NCBI GenBank assembly: GCA_964235495.1
Contig: CAXSAX010000003.1
Location: 1 to 64,000 of the forward strand
From: LMUY01 sp964235495
Lineage (GTDB): Bacteria; Pseudomonadota; Alphaproteobacteria; Acetobacterales; Acetobacteraceae
Length of the DNA stretch: 64,000 nucleotides
Direction of reading: 5' to 3'
How positions within the stretch are numbered: the stretch's first letter is position 1; each line of letters opens with the position of its first letter. Under the pieces are notes generated by a model that had not been told where the DNA came from, searched no databases, and was given only the letters and a program-made list of their open reading frames with translations. Shown one piece after another: positions 9,003-17,236 of the stretch. A program made the position numbers and the translations under genes.

Positions 9003-9905
9003 ATGAACAGCGCGCACACCGACATCGCCGCCGGCGGCTGGGTAAGGCACCTGCCGCCGGGGTGGCGGCCCTATGCCTTGCTGATGCGGCTGGACCGGCC
9101 GATCGGCGCGTGGCTGCTGTTCCTGCCCGGGCTGTGGGGGCTGTTGCTGTCCGGTGCGCCTGCTGGCCGCACCGCCTGGCTGGCCGCGCTGTTCGCCGTG
9201 GGCAGCGTGGTCATGCGGGGCGCCGGCTGCGTGGTCAACGACATGTGGGACCGCGACCTGGACCGCAAGGTGGCGCGCACGGCGGCCCGTCCGCTCGCCT
9301 CCGGGGCGCTGGAGATGCGGCAGGCCTGGGCGTTGCTGGCGGCGCTGTTGGCGGCGGGGCTGGCCGTGCTGCTGCAGCTGCCGCCGCTGTGCTGGGCCCT
9401 TGGAGTGGCATCCCTGGTGCTGGCGGGGCTGTATCCGCTGGCCAAGCGGGTCACCTGGTGGCCCCAGTTGGCGATGGGCTTCACCTTCGGGTTCGGCGCG
9501 CCGATGGGCTATGCTGCCGGAGCGGGACGGTTGGATGGCGCGTGCGCCGCGCTCTACGCCGCCGCCATCCTGTGGGATCTCGGCTTCGACACGGTATACG
9601 CTCACCAGGACCGCGAGGATGACGCCCTGGCCGGGGTGCGCTCCACAGCCCGGCTATGGGGCGAGCGGACTCGGCCCTTCCTGCTGGCCTGCTACGCCGC
9701 CACGCTGGGCGCGCTGGCGCTGGCCGGGTGGTTCGCCGGGCTCCCTGTCTTGTTCTATGCGGCCCTGCCGCTGTCGGCCGCCCTGCTGGCGTGGCAGGTG
9801 GCCCGGCTGGACATCCATGACCCGGCGGGCTGCCTGCGCCTGTTCCGCCTCAACCGCGAGGTGGGCCTGGCCGTCGCGTTCGCCCTCCTGCTCGGCCGGC
9901 CGTGA
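9003..9905 (+). CDS. ubiA: UbiA-family 4-hydroxybenzoate polyprenyltransferase
   Basis: The 300-aa integral membrane protein has both Asp-rich prenyl-diphosphate/Mg2+ sites: NDMWDRDLDR at residues 79-88 and DTVYAHQDREDD near residue 198. Between and around them are about eight hydrophobic spans, as in UbiA. The enzyme attaches a polyprenyl chain to 4-hydroxybenzoate in ubiquinone synthesis; the sequence RPLASG after the first site is typical of UbiA rather than of chlorophyll or heme O prenyltransferases. ATG at 9003 gives the normal length; an ATG at 8961 is possible. The GTG of the next gene overlaps its TGA, so the two are translationally coupled. Confidence 0.9.
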   Translation: MNSAHTDIAAGGWVRHLPPGWRPYALLMRLDRPIGAWLLFLPGLWGLLLSGAPAGRTAWLAALFAVGSVVMRGAGCVVNDMWDRDLDRKVARTAARPLASGALEMRQAWALLAALLAAGLAVLLQLPPLCWALGVASLVLAGLYPLAKRVTWWPQLAMGFTFGFGAPMGYAAGAGRLDGACAALYAAAILWDLGFDTVYAHQDREDDALAGVRSTARLWGERTRPFLLACYAATLGALALAGWFAGLPVLFYAALPLSAALLAWQVARLDIHDPAGCLRLFRLNREVGLAVAFALLLGRP

Positions 9906-10537
9906 CGCAGGACTTCATCGCCGCCCACACCGTTCTTGCACGCGCGCCGCTCGTGCCCGAGGCGCTGCTGCATCTCGCCACCGAGATCACCCCAATCTGG
10001 CAGGCGACGGAGGCGTTCCTGCAACGCCACGGGATTGAGCCGCCGTTCTGGGCGTTCGCCTGGCCCGGCAGCCAGGCGATGGCGCGCCATGTGCTGGACC
10101 ACCCCGCCTGCGCGAGGGGACGCCGCGTGCTGGACTTCGCTGCGGGTGGCGGGCTGGCCGCTATCGCCTGCGCCATGGCGGGTGCCGCGCAGGTGGAGGC
10201 CGTCGAGATCGACCCGTTGGCGACGGCTGCGACAGTGTTGAACGCCGCTGCCAATCACGTCGCCGTCCACGCCTTCACTGCCGACCTGACCGGTGCTGCG
10301 AACCGATGGGACCTGATCCTATGCGGCGACGTGTGCTACGAGGCGGCCATGACGGACCGCATCATGCCCTGGCTGCGGGCGATGGCCGCCGCGGGCGCGG
10401 AAGTGTGGATCGCCGACCCCGGACGCGCCTACCTGCCTGCCGGGCTGCACCCGTTCGCCCGGTATGACGTGCCCACCACCCGCGAGCTGGAAGACACCGA
10501 CATGCGCCGCACCACCCTGCACCGGATCGTCCCGTGA
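9902..10537 (+). CDS. Class I SAM-dependent methyltransferase (PrmA/ETF-beta-lysine-MTase-like)
   Basis: A 211-aa Rossmann-fold methyltransferase. Motif I is VLDFAAGGGLAAIACA near residue 76, motif II is VEAVEIDPLA, and the post-core segment DLILCGDVCYE matches the DxxLxGDVxYE block of nicotinamide-N-MTase/ETFB-lysine-MTase-like proteins that modify lysines. The preceding FWAFAWPGSQAMARHVLDHP is also a hallmark of that group. A protein lysine substrate is therefore likely, but which one cannot be read from the sequence. Start is GTG at 9902 overlapping the ubiA stop (GTGA), and its own TGA overlaps the next gene's GTG in the same way. Confidence 0.82.
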   Translation: MTQDFIAAHTVLARAPLVPEALLHLATEITPIWQATEAFLQRHGIEPPFWAFAWPGSQAMARHVLDHPACARGRRVLDFAAGGGLAAIACAMAGAAQVEAVEIDPLATAATVLNAAANHVAVHAFTADLTGAANRWDLILCGDVCYEAAMTDRIMPWLRAMAAAGAEVWIADPGRAYLPAGLHPFARYDVPTTRELEDTDMRRTTLHRIVP

Positions 10538-11250
10538 GGCGGCTGCTCGGCCTCGCGCTGCTGCTGCTTGCCGGGACCGCTTCGGCGCAGCCTGCTCCGG
10601 GCCAACGCTGGGCGGCGGTGCTGGTGGCGGGCGACGACTCCCTGCGGGTGTTCGACAACGCCACGGCCCAGATGGCGGCCCTGCTGCAAGCCGGCGCGGC
10701 TGCGCCCGCCATTCGCCGGCTCAGCGCCGACCCGGCCGACCCGCACACCCAACTGGCAACCCGGCGGCGCGTGCTGGACGCCATCGCCGCGCTGCACCCG
10801 GCGCCGGGTGCAGCCTGCCTGGTGTTCGTGACCTCGCACGGGGCGCATGGCGCGGGCACGTATCTCGCGCCGCACGAGGAGTTCCTGACGCCCCGCGACC
10901 TGGACGCGGCCTTGCGCGCCGGCTGCGGCGCAGCCCCCACCGTGGCGATCGTGTCCGCTTGCTACAGCGGCGGCTTCGCCCATTCGCCGATGGCCCGGCC
11001 GAACCGCATCCTGCTCACGGCGGCCCGGGCCGACCGTCCCTCCTTCGGCTGCGACGCCGGGCGGGAGCTGACCTTCTACGACCAATGCCTGCTCGGCAGC
11101 CTGCACGCTGGGGCGGCGACCTGGCCGGAGGTAATCGCCGAGACGGGGCGCTGCGTGACGCGGCTGGAGGCGCAACTGGACACATCGCCGTCCGAGCCGC
11201 AGAGCTTCGTGGGGGCGGAGGTGGCGGGGTTGGCGGTGGTGGGCCGGTAA
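10534..11250 (+). CDS. Secreted C13-family (legumain-like) cysteine peptidase
   Basis: The 238-aa protein starts with a clear Sec signal (residues 1-18, ending TASA) and keeps a clan CD fold. His102-Gly103 in FVTSHGAHG and Cys143 in IVSACYSGGF form the expected catalytic dyad, with the alternating hydrophobic strands that precede each in caspase/legumain folds. NRILLTAARADRPSFGC follows, as in bacterial C13 proteins. Location should be periplasmic. It is the last gene of a three-gene operon with ubiA and a methyltransferase, joined by a GTGA overlap, and ends before the convergent MOSC gene. Substrate preference (Asn/Asp-specific in eukaryotic legumains) is untested here. Confidence 0.78.
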   Translation: MRRLLGLALLLLAGTASAQPAPGQRWAAVLVAGDDSLRVFDNATAQMAALLQAGAAAPAIRRLSADPADPHTQLATRRRVLDAIAALHPAPGAACLVFVTSHGAHGAGTYLAPHEEFLTPRDLDAALRAGCGAAPTVAIVSACYSGGFAHSPMARPNRILLTAARADRPSFGCDAGRELTFYDQCLLGSLHAGAATWPEVIAETGRCVTRLEAQLDTSPSEPQSFVGAEVAGLAVVGR

Positions 11251-11319
11251 ACTCGGCGATGCCCAGCGAAGTTCACGAGTCAATTTGGATGTCAGTAGAC
11301 GGTAGAACGCGCCCCTTGC

Positions 11320-11883
11320 TCAGACGCATTCGAGAGGCAGGTGCGGAGGCGACGGCAGATCAACTGCAATCACGTCTTTGGGCTGGATAACACCACCTCT
11401 ACGCACCACCGTCATAATTCCTGCCTTGCGGATCACCTCTCCATTCGGCCCGCGACCAAGGACCGCGCCCAACAGCCCGCTCTGAAAGCGCTTGATCTGA
11501 GCACACGGGTTGCGCAAGCCTGTGACTTCCAAAACCACTTGTCGCCCAACCCGAAGAAGACTTCCTCGCGGCAGACCGAGTAAATCGATGCCACGCGTGG
11601 CAATGTTTTCACCCATGTCGCCGGGCGTGACCTTAAAGCCTTTCTCGCCGAGCTCCTCGAACAGCTCGGTGTGGATCAGATGCACCTGCCGTAGGTTAGG
11701 CTGGGTGGGATCGGCGGCGACGCGTGAGCGATGCTGAACCGTTATCCCTTGGTGAGCATCGCCTTCAACGCCGAGCCCGGCAACGATGGTGATTGCGGCG
11801 GCCGGAGTCTTGGAAAAGCCATGCTTGTCATTCCTGGCGACAGCGACGACAAATCCATTGGCTTTGCCAGCTTCCAGCGCCAT
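11320..11883 (-). CDS. MOSC-domain protein
   Basis: A 187-aa single-domain MOSC protein. GLGVEGDAHQG is the typical strand/loop of the fold and RNPCAQIKRF contains the conserved Cys that in MOSC proteins binds sulfur for molybdenum-cofactor-linked chemistry. GDMGENIATRGIDLLGLPRG and RKAGIMTVVRRGG are also family blocks. No companion molybdoenzyme is nearby, so the substrate is unknown. It lies 52 nt downstream of recN on the same strand, a position where other Alphaproteobacteria usually have ligA. The gene looks less GC-rich and uses more A/T-ending codons than its neighbours, hinting at later arrival. Confidence 0.85.
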   Translation of the reverse strand: MALEAGKANGFVVAVARNDKHGFSKTPAAAITIVAGLGVEGDAHQGITVQHRSRVAADPTQPNLRQVHLIHTELFEELGEKGFKVTPGDMGENIATRGIDLLGLPRGSLLRVGRQVVLEVTGLRNPCAQIKRFQSGLLGAVLGRGPNGEVIRKAGIMTVVRRGGVIQPKDVIAVDLPSPPHLPLECV

Positions 11884-11935
11884 GCAGTCCTCTACAGCGT
11901 GATACGAGCGGCTGTCATGGGTCGGAACCGGAAGC

Positions 11936-13618
11936 TCAAACCGCCGCCCTCCCCAGCAAGCTATCCGCCGCCGCCCTTGCCGCGTCGGTCACGCTCTCCC
12001 CCGCCAGCATCCGGGCGATCTCCTCCCGTCGGGCCGGGCCGTCCAGCGGCGAGACGTCGGTGCGGACGCGGCCGGCGGAGAGCTGCTTCGCCACTTGCAG
12101 GTGCGCCGAGCCGCGCGCCGCCACCTGCGGGCTGTGCGTCACCACCAGCACCTGCACCTCGCTGGCCACCCGCGCCAGCCGGTCCCCCACCGCCGCGGCA
12201 GTGGCACCGCCGACGCCGGAATCCACTTCGTCGAACACCAGCGTCGGCACGGCGGAGCCGGTGGACAGCACCACCTTCAATGCCAGCATCAACCGCGACA
12301 GCTCGCCGCCGGAGGCCACCCGGTCCAGCGCGCCCGGCGCCTGGCCGGGATTGGTGGCGATCAGGAAGCGCACGCTGTCCGTGCCGGAGGGACCCCACTT
12401 GCCTTCCTCCACTGCCGCTACGTCGGTCACGAAGCGGGCGCGGTCGAGCTTGAGCGGGGGCAGCTCGCGCATGACGGAAGCCGCCAAGCGCCCGGCGGCG
12501 GCACGGCGGCTCTCGCCCAAGGCGGCGGCGGCGGCCAGGTAATTGCGCCGAGCCGACTCCGCCCGCGCTTCCAGCTGAGCAATCTCGGCCGTGCCGCTGT
12601 CCAGCGCTGCCAAGCGGCCGCGCAGGCTGGCCAGCAGCCCCGGTAGCTCCACCACAGCCACGCTGTGCTTGCGCGCCGCGCCGCGCAGGGCGAACAGCCG
12701 CTCCTCCGCGCGCTCCAGCTGGCGGGGGTCGGCGTCCACTTCGTCCGCCAGCCGGGCCAATAGGGTCTCGGCTTCCGCCAGCGCCTCCTCAGCCCGGTCC
12801 AGGGCGGCCAAGGCGGGGGTGGCCGGGTTCGGCTCCGGCGCGCCCAGGCGCTGCAATGCGCGGGAGGCGGCGCGAAGGGCGGCGGCCGGGCCGGGGCTGC
12901 GACGGTCGCGTGGGGCGATCTCGGACACCGCTGCAGCGATGGCCTCGGCCCGGCGCTCACCTTGCTGCAGTCGCTGGCGTTCGGCGGCCAGCTGATCTTC
13001 CTCGCCTTCCTGCGGCTCCAGCTCGCCCAGTTCGTCCGCGGCGTGGCGCAGCCAGTCCTCCTCGCGCGCGGCCTCGGCGATCTGCCGGCGGGCGGCTTCC
13101 AACGCGGTGCAGGCGCTGCGCCAGCCGACCCAGCCCTCCGCCACCGCCCGGCGCAACGGCGCATGAGCGGCGAATGCATCCAGCAACGCGGCATGACCCG
13201 CCGGATCGGCCAGGCCCATCTGGTCATGCTGCCCCTGCACCTCCACCAGCAGAGACCCGGCGCGGCGCAACAGCCCCACGCTCACCGGCTGGTCGTTCAC
13301 GGTGGCGCGGGAGCGGCCGTCCTTCGCCACCACCCGGCGCAGCACCACCTCGTCCTCCAGCTCCACGCCGTTCTCCGTCAGCAAGGCTAGGGCGGGGTGG
13401 CCGGGAGTGGGGGCGAAGCACGCGGCGACGCTGGCTTGCTCGGCACCCTCCCGCACTAGGCCCTGTTCGGCCCGTGCACCCAGGGCTAGGCCCAAGCTGT
13501 CGAGCAGGATCGACTTGCCAGCCCCGGTCTCTCCCGTCAGCACGGTGAGCCCGGGACCAAAATGCAGGTCCAGCCGCTCAATCAGCACCACGTCGCGGAT
13601 GGAAAGGGCCGTCAGCAC
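11936..13618 (-). CDS. recN: DNA repair ATPase RecN
   Basis: A 560-aa SMC-like ATPase for double-strand-break repair. It has Walker A GETGAGKS at residues 29-36, the long alanine- and arginine-rich coiled coil in the middle third, the ABC signature LASGGELSRLMLAL-like block (VASGGELSRL), Walker B VLVFDEVDSGVGG-like (TLVFDEVDSGVGG) and the H-loop VLVVTHSPQVAA. QVEGQHDQ-type sequence VQGQHDQMGL is diagnostic for RecN. Start is GTG at 13618, 20 nt after the bamD stop. The bamD-recN order is standard in Alphaproteobacteria. Length matches the family. Confidence 0.95.
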   Translation of the reverse strand: MLTALSIRDVVLIERLDLHFGPGLTVLTGETGAGKSILLDSLGLALGARAEQGLVREGAEQASVAACFAPTPGHPALALLTENGVELEDEVVLRRVVAKDGRSRATVNDQPVSVGLLRRAGSLLVEVQGQHDQMGLADPAGHAALLDAFAAHAPLRRAVAEGWVGWRSACTALEAARRQIAEAAREEDWLRHAADELGELEPQEGEEDQLAAERQRLQQGERRAEAIAAAVSEIAPRDRRSPGPAAALRAASRALQRLGAPEPNPATPALAALDRAEEALAEAETLLARLADEVDADPRQLERAEERLFALRGAARKHSVAVVELPGLLASLRGRLAALDSGTAEIAQLEARAESARRNYLAAAAALGESRRAAAGRLAASVMRELPPLKLDRARFVTDVAAVEEGKWGPSGTDSVRFLIATNPGQAPGALDRVASGGELSRLMLALKVVLSTGSAVPTLVFDEVDSGVGGATAAAVGDRLARVASEVQVLVVTHSPQVAARGSAHLQVAKQLSAGRVRTDVSPLDGPARREEIARMLAGESVTDAARAAADSLLGRAAV

Positions 13619-13638
13619 TGCGGCTCAGCCTTTGTCCG

Positions 13639-14523
13639 TCAGAAGATGGACCCGAGATTGCGGGCGAAGAACCCGGGCTTCTCGATGCGTCCCTTGGCGT
13701 CCGGGATTTGCCCGTCGGCCACCAGTGTCTCGTAGCTGTCAGCGTACCAGGCATTGCCGGGGTAGTTGTGCCCCAACACCGCCGCGGTCTTCTTGGCTTG
13801 GTCCGTCAGCCCGAGGATCAGGTAGATCTCCGTCATCCGGTGCAACGCCTCGGGGACGTGGTTGGTGGTCTGGTAGTCATCCACCACGCGCTGGAAGCGC
13901 CCAATCGCGGCGGTGTAGAGGCGTTGCTTCTCGTAGTAGCGGCCGATCTCCATCTCCTTGCCGGCCAAGTGGTCCCGGCACAGGTCGATCTTGAGGCGGG
14001 AATCCTGGGCATAGGCAGAGTCAGGGAAGCGGTTGACCACGTCCTGCAACGCCGTCATGGCTTGCTGGGTGCCCTTCTGGTCACGCTGGATGTCGGCAAT
14101 CTGTTCGTAATAGCTCAGGCCGCGCAGGTAATAAGCGTAGGCTACATCCCGGTTGGACGGGTGAAGCTGAATAAAGCGGTCTAGAACACCGATCGCCTCG
14201 CTGTAATGGTTGGCCAGGTATTCCGAGTAGCCGTGCATCAGCTGAGCGTTGGTAGCCCAGGAGGAGTACGGGTAATATTCCTCAACGTTGTCGAACTGGG
14301 TGACAGCCGTGCTATAACGCTGAGCATTAAGTGCGTCCACGCCGTTGTTGTACATGACTTCAACGGGCGTGTTCGCCGGGTCCTTGTTGGCTTTGGCCTT
14401 TTCCCTGGCGGCCACGTCCTCTTTCCTCTCCTCAGTGAATGGATTGAGGCTGTTCAATGTCGCGCAACCGCCAAGCAGGGCGGCAAGGGCGAGGCAGGGA
14501 AGCAGGCGGTGGGGTCGCGGCAT
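13639..14523 (-). CDS. bamD: Outer membrane assembly lipoprotein BamD
   Basis: A 294-aa lipoprotein of the BAM complex that helps insert beta-barrel proteins in the outer membrane. The signal peptide ends in lipobox LGGC with Cys20 as the lipidated residue. The body is a run of TPR-like helices: VEVMYNNGVDALNAQRYSTA, FDNVEEYYPYSSWATNAQLM and RDVAYAYYLRGLSYYEQIAD are canonical BamD repeats. Length is slightly above E. coli BamD (245). ATG at 14523 lies 61 nt after lpxC; recN follows 20 nt later. Regulation probably comes from readthrough of the ftsZ-lpxC region. Confidence 0.95.
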   Translation of the reverse strand: MPRPHRLLPCLALAALLGGCATLNSLNPFTEERKEDVAAREKAKANKDPANTPVEVMYNNGVDALNAQRYSTAVTQFDNVEEYYPYSSWATNAQLMHGYSEYLANHYSEAIGVLDRFIQLHPSNRDVAYAYYLRGLSYYEQIADIQRDQKGTQQAMTALQDVVNRFPDSAYAQDSRLKIDLCRDHLAGKEMEIGRYYEKQRLYTAAIGRFQRVVDDYQTTNHVPEALHRMTEIYLILGLTDQAKKTAAVLGHNYPGNAWYADSYETLVADGQIPDAKGRIEKPGFFARNLGSIF

Positions 14524-14584
14524 GGCACCAAGTTCCAGGATCGGCCGCCTTATAGCGGGGCCAGCGCCGGAAGCGAAGCGCCCC

Positions 14585-15529
14585 TTATGCGGACGCCGCC
14601 AGCGGCAGCGTCGCCCAGTTCATCAACGGCGGCTCCACCCAGGCCCAGGCCAAGCCGTTCGCCAGCAAGGCCCGAGCCAACTTGTTGTTCAGGGCGTGGC
14701 CTGGCCGATGGGCGACATAGCGGGCCTGCAACGCGGCGCCGACCAATGCGAGATCCCCTACGACATCCAGCATCTTGTGACGCACGAACTCGTCCGTCAT
14801 CCGCAACCCGCCAGGGTTGAGCACCTGGGCGCCGTCCACCACGACGGCGTTCTGCAGGCTGCCGCCGCGCGCCAGTCCGGATGCCTGCAACGCGGCGACG
14901 TCCGACGCCAGCGCGAACGTCCGCGCCTCCGCCAGGTAGCGCCGGAAGCTCGCCTCCGTCAGCCGCAGCGACAGCGCCTGACGTCCGATGGCAGCGGCCT
15001 TGAAATCGATGGAAACCGCCATCTCAAATCCAACGGCGGCCGGGCGCAGCTCTGCAAACGCTTCGCCATCCGACACTCTCACTGGACGCAACACCTCGAT
15101 CATCCGAACCGGGGCGTCCTGCTCCACGACACCGGCGCAATCCAGCAGGAACACGAATGGCGCGGCTGAGCCGTCCAAGACGGGCATCTCAGGCCCATCC
15201 AGCGCCACCACGGCGTTGCTGACGCCACAGGCAGCGAGGGCGGCCATGATGTGCTCGACCGTGCCGATGCGGATGTGCGGCGCCGCCGGGTCCGAGAGAA
15301 CCGTGCAAAGCCGAGTGTCGCTGACCAAGTCAGCCCGGGCTGGTATGTCAGCGCCAACGTCTGTGCGATGAAAGACGATGCCGGTGCCGGCCGGAGCGGG
15401 GCGCAACTCCATCTGGATTGTCAAGCCCGTATGAAGGCCCACGCCGGTGCAGCCGATCGGCGCTGCGAGGGTGCGTTGGGCCTTGTTGGAGCTGGACGTC
15501 AGCTCGGGCGGCAATCCATCCATTCGCAT
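14585..15529 (-). CDS. lpxC: UDP-3-O-acyl-N-acetylglucosamine deacetylase
   Basis: The 314-aa Zn2+ enzyme catalyses the committed step of lipid A synthesis. Visible hallmarks are TLAAPIGCTGVGLHTG at the N-terminus, GTVEHIMAALAACGVSNA (first zinc His), and EFVRHKMLDVVGDLALVG, in which the HKxxD motif supplies the other ligands. PVLDGSAAPFV is also typical. The start is taken as ATG 15529, with a second ATG two codons later; an upstream in-frame extension of about 30 codons does not look like LpxC. Position directly after ftsZ is the standard dcw end. An AT-rich leader of about 100 nt upstream probably contains its own promoter. Confidence 0.95.
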   Translation of the reverse strand: MRMDGLPPELTSSSNKAQRTLAAPIGCTGVGLHTGLTIQMELRPAPAGTGIVFHRTDVGADIPARADLVSDTRLCTVLSDPAAPHIRIGTVEHIMAALAACGVSNAVVALDGPEMPVLDGSAAPFVFLLDCAGVVEQDAPVRMIEVLRPVRVSDGEAFAELRPAAVGFEMAVSIDFKAAAIGRQALSLRLTEASFRRYLAEARTFALASDVAALQASGLARGGSLQNAVVVDGAQVLNPGGLRMTDEFVRHKMLDVVGDLALVGAALQARYVAHRPGHALNNKLARALLANGLAWAWVEPPLMNWATLPLAASA

Positions 15530-15609
15530 CGCCTTGCAGGGACATCGCCCGATTCGGCCCGCACTCTTGCGGCCAAGGCGCAAACTATGGCGTGCGCCCC
15601 TGGTCGCAA

Positions 15610-15680
15610 AGTCAATCATTGTTGCCGGGTATTACGGTGTAAACGGCTGTTTATAAAAGATTACGAATGTGACAAGACGC
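15610..15680 (-). promoter_or_regulatory. AT-rich leader with candidate lpxC promoter
   Basis: The 197-nt ftsZ-lpxC gap contains the only clearly AT-rich stretch in this part of the cluster. On the minus strand a TTGTCA (15670-15675) is followed after 16 nt by TAAACA (15648-15653), a plausible sigma-70 pair, with further TTTATAA/TTTACA matter around it. A second weaker TTGACT lies nearer the gene. The match is imperfect and untested. Confidence 0.35.
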
Positions 15681-15726
15681 AACGAACGACGTCGGCCAGG
15701 GCCGCGGTGCGGTCCTGGCCGATCAT

Positions 15727-17196
15727 TCAAGAGGACTGACGGCGGAGGAAGGCCGGGATATCCAGGCCTTCCTCCGCCGGCGCCGGCCGGATAGAGGGCG
15801 CATCACCCTGGGTCACCGCCGGGGGCTCTGCGCGAGGTGCTTCGGGAGCAGGCGCTGGAACAGCGGACCGCCCGCGGATTGCCCCTGTCACGATGCCGAA
15901 CAGGCTGCCGCGTATGGGGGCCGGCTGAGCCGGTGCCGTCGGCTGCTCCACGAACAGGCCGCGCGTTGCCGACGGCGCTGATGGCCGGGACCGAACGGGC
16001 TCAGCGGCCAACTCAGGCTCCACTGTGGGCGCTGGCAGCACGGGCGCACCCATGACGCTCACCGGACCGGCAACCGTATGCGTGCCTGGCTGGCCCATCG
16101 GCATCGCGACGGCCGGGGGAACTGCCGGGGCCGGGTGCGCTGCCATGGGCTGGGCCAACGCCATCGGCTGGGACGGCGCACCGCCGACGGCGATCAACCG
16201 GGGCCGCTGCGCCTCTGCGAGCACGCCCGTGTCGATTCCGGTTGCAACGACAGACACGCGCACACGACCGGTCAGGCTGTCGTCCACTGCCGAACCGAAG
16301 ATGATGTTGGCGTCGTCCGCCACTTCCTCGCGGATGCGATTGGCGGCGGCGTCCACTTCGAACAGCGTCATGTCCTCGCCGCCCGTGATGTTGATCAGCA
16401 GGCCACGTGCCCCGGCCATGGACGTGTCCTCCAGCAACGGGTTGCTGATGGCGAGCTCGGCAGCGCGGATGGCGCGGCCTTCGCCCTCGGCTTCGCCAGT
16501 GCCCATCATGGCCTTGCCCATTTCCGCCATCACCGTGCGGATGTCGGCGAAATCCAGGTTCACCAGACCCGGCGCCATCATCAGGTCGGTCACGCCACGC
16601 ACGCCCATGTAGAGGACGTTGTCGGCCATCTTGAACGCCTCTTTCCAGCCCGTGCGCTCATTGGCAAGCCGGAACAGGTTCTGGTTCGGGATGACGATCA
16701 GCGTGTCCACGTAGCTCTGCAACTCGGCGATGCCGGCGTCGGCCGCCTTGGCCCGACGCGCGCCCTCAAAAGTGAATGGCTTGGTGACCACGCCCACCGT
16801 CAGCACGCCGCGCTCGCGCGCCATGCGGGCGATCACCGGGGCAGCGCCGGTGCCGGTGCCGCCGCCCATGCCGGCGGTGATGAACACCATGTGCGTGCCT
16901 TCCAGGTGGCGCGCCAGCTCCTCGCTCGCTTCCTCCGCCGCCGCCCGGCCGATCTCGGGCTTGGCCCCCGCGCCCAGGCCCTGCGTAAGGTGCGGGCCGA
17001 GCTGGATGCGGCGGTCGGCCCGGCTGTGCATCAACTGCTGCGCGTCCGTGTTGGCGACAACGAAATCGACGCCCTGCAGATCGAGCGCGATCATGTTGTC
17101 CACGGCGTTGGTGCCGCCGCCGCCAACCCCGATGACGGTGATGCGCGGCGTGAAGTCGGTGTGCAGCTGCTGCGGAATGGTCAGGTTGAGGGTCAT
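15727..17196 (-). CDS. ftsZ: Cell division GTPase FtsZ
   Basis: A 489-aa tubulin-like GTPase forming the Z ring. GVGGGGTNAVDNM near residue 23, the tubulin signature GGGTGTG near 111-117 and TKPFTFEGARRAKAADAGIA identify it. A roughly 130-residue Pro/Ala-rich linker precedes the conserved C-terminal peptide DIPAFLRRQ that binds FtsA and ZipA-like partners. Start is ATG 17196, because GGAGG lies 7 nt upstream; a TTG one codon earlier is less likely. It follows ftsA after 40 nt, the first real gap in the otherwise overlapping cluster, so FtsZ can be translated independently with a strong ribosome site. Confidence 0.97.
   Translation of the reverse strand: MTLNLTIPQQLHTDFTPRITVIGVGGGGTNAVDNMIALDLQGVDFVVANTDAQQLMHSRADRRIQLGPHLTQGLGAGAKPEIGRAAAEEASEELARHLEGTHMVFITAGMGGGTGTGAAPVIARMARERGVLTVGVVTKPFTFEGARRAKAADAGIAELQSYVDTLIVIPNQNLFRLANERTGWKEAFKMADNVLYMGVRGVTDLMMAPGLVNLDFADIRTVMAEMGKAMMGTGEAEGEGRAIRAAELAISNPLLEDTSMAGARGLLINITGGEDMTLFEVDAAANRIREEVADDANIIFGSAVDDSLTGRVRVSVVATGIDTGVLAEAQRPRLIAVGGAPSQPMALAQPMAAHPAPAVPPAVAMPMGQPGTHTVAGPVSVMGAPVLPAPTVEPELAAEPVRSRPSAPSATRGLFVEQPTAPAQPAPIRGSLFGIVTGAIRGRSAVPAPAPEAPRAEPPAVTQGDAPSIRPAPAEEGLDIPAFLRRQSS
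15741..15778. repeat. Perfect 14-bp inverted repeat inside the 3' end of ftsZ
   Basis: Arms 15741-15754 (GGCGGAGGAAGGCC) and 15765-15778 are exact inverse complements separated by 10 nt. The hairpin lies entirely in codons for the conserved FtsZ tail EEGLDIPAFLRR, just before the stop at 15727. In mRNA sense no U-run follows, so it is not a classical intrinsic terminator. It could stabilise the ftsZ 3' end or attenuate readthrough into lpxC; that is inference. Confidence 0.7.
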
Positions 17197-17236
17197 CAAT
17201 TTCCTCCAGTTTGAAAAGGGGCGGGGCGGGGGACGG

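Noticed and set aside
4796..9622. A continuous plus-strand open frame of about 1600 codons
   Set aside because: It is antisense to the YihY-type, regulator and gshA genes, has no recognisable domain, and its composition is the expected reflection of GC-rich coding on the other strand. It cannot be real together with those three well-supported genes.
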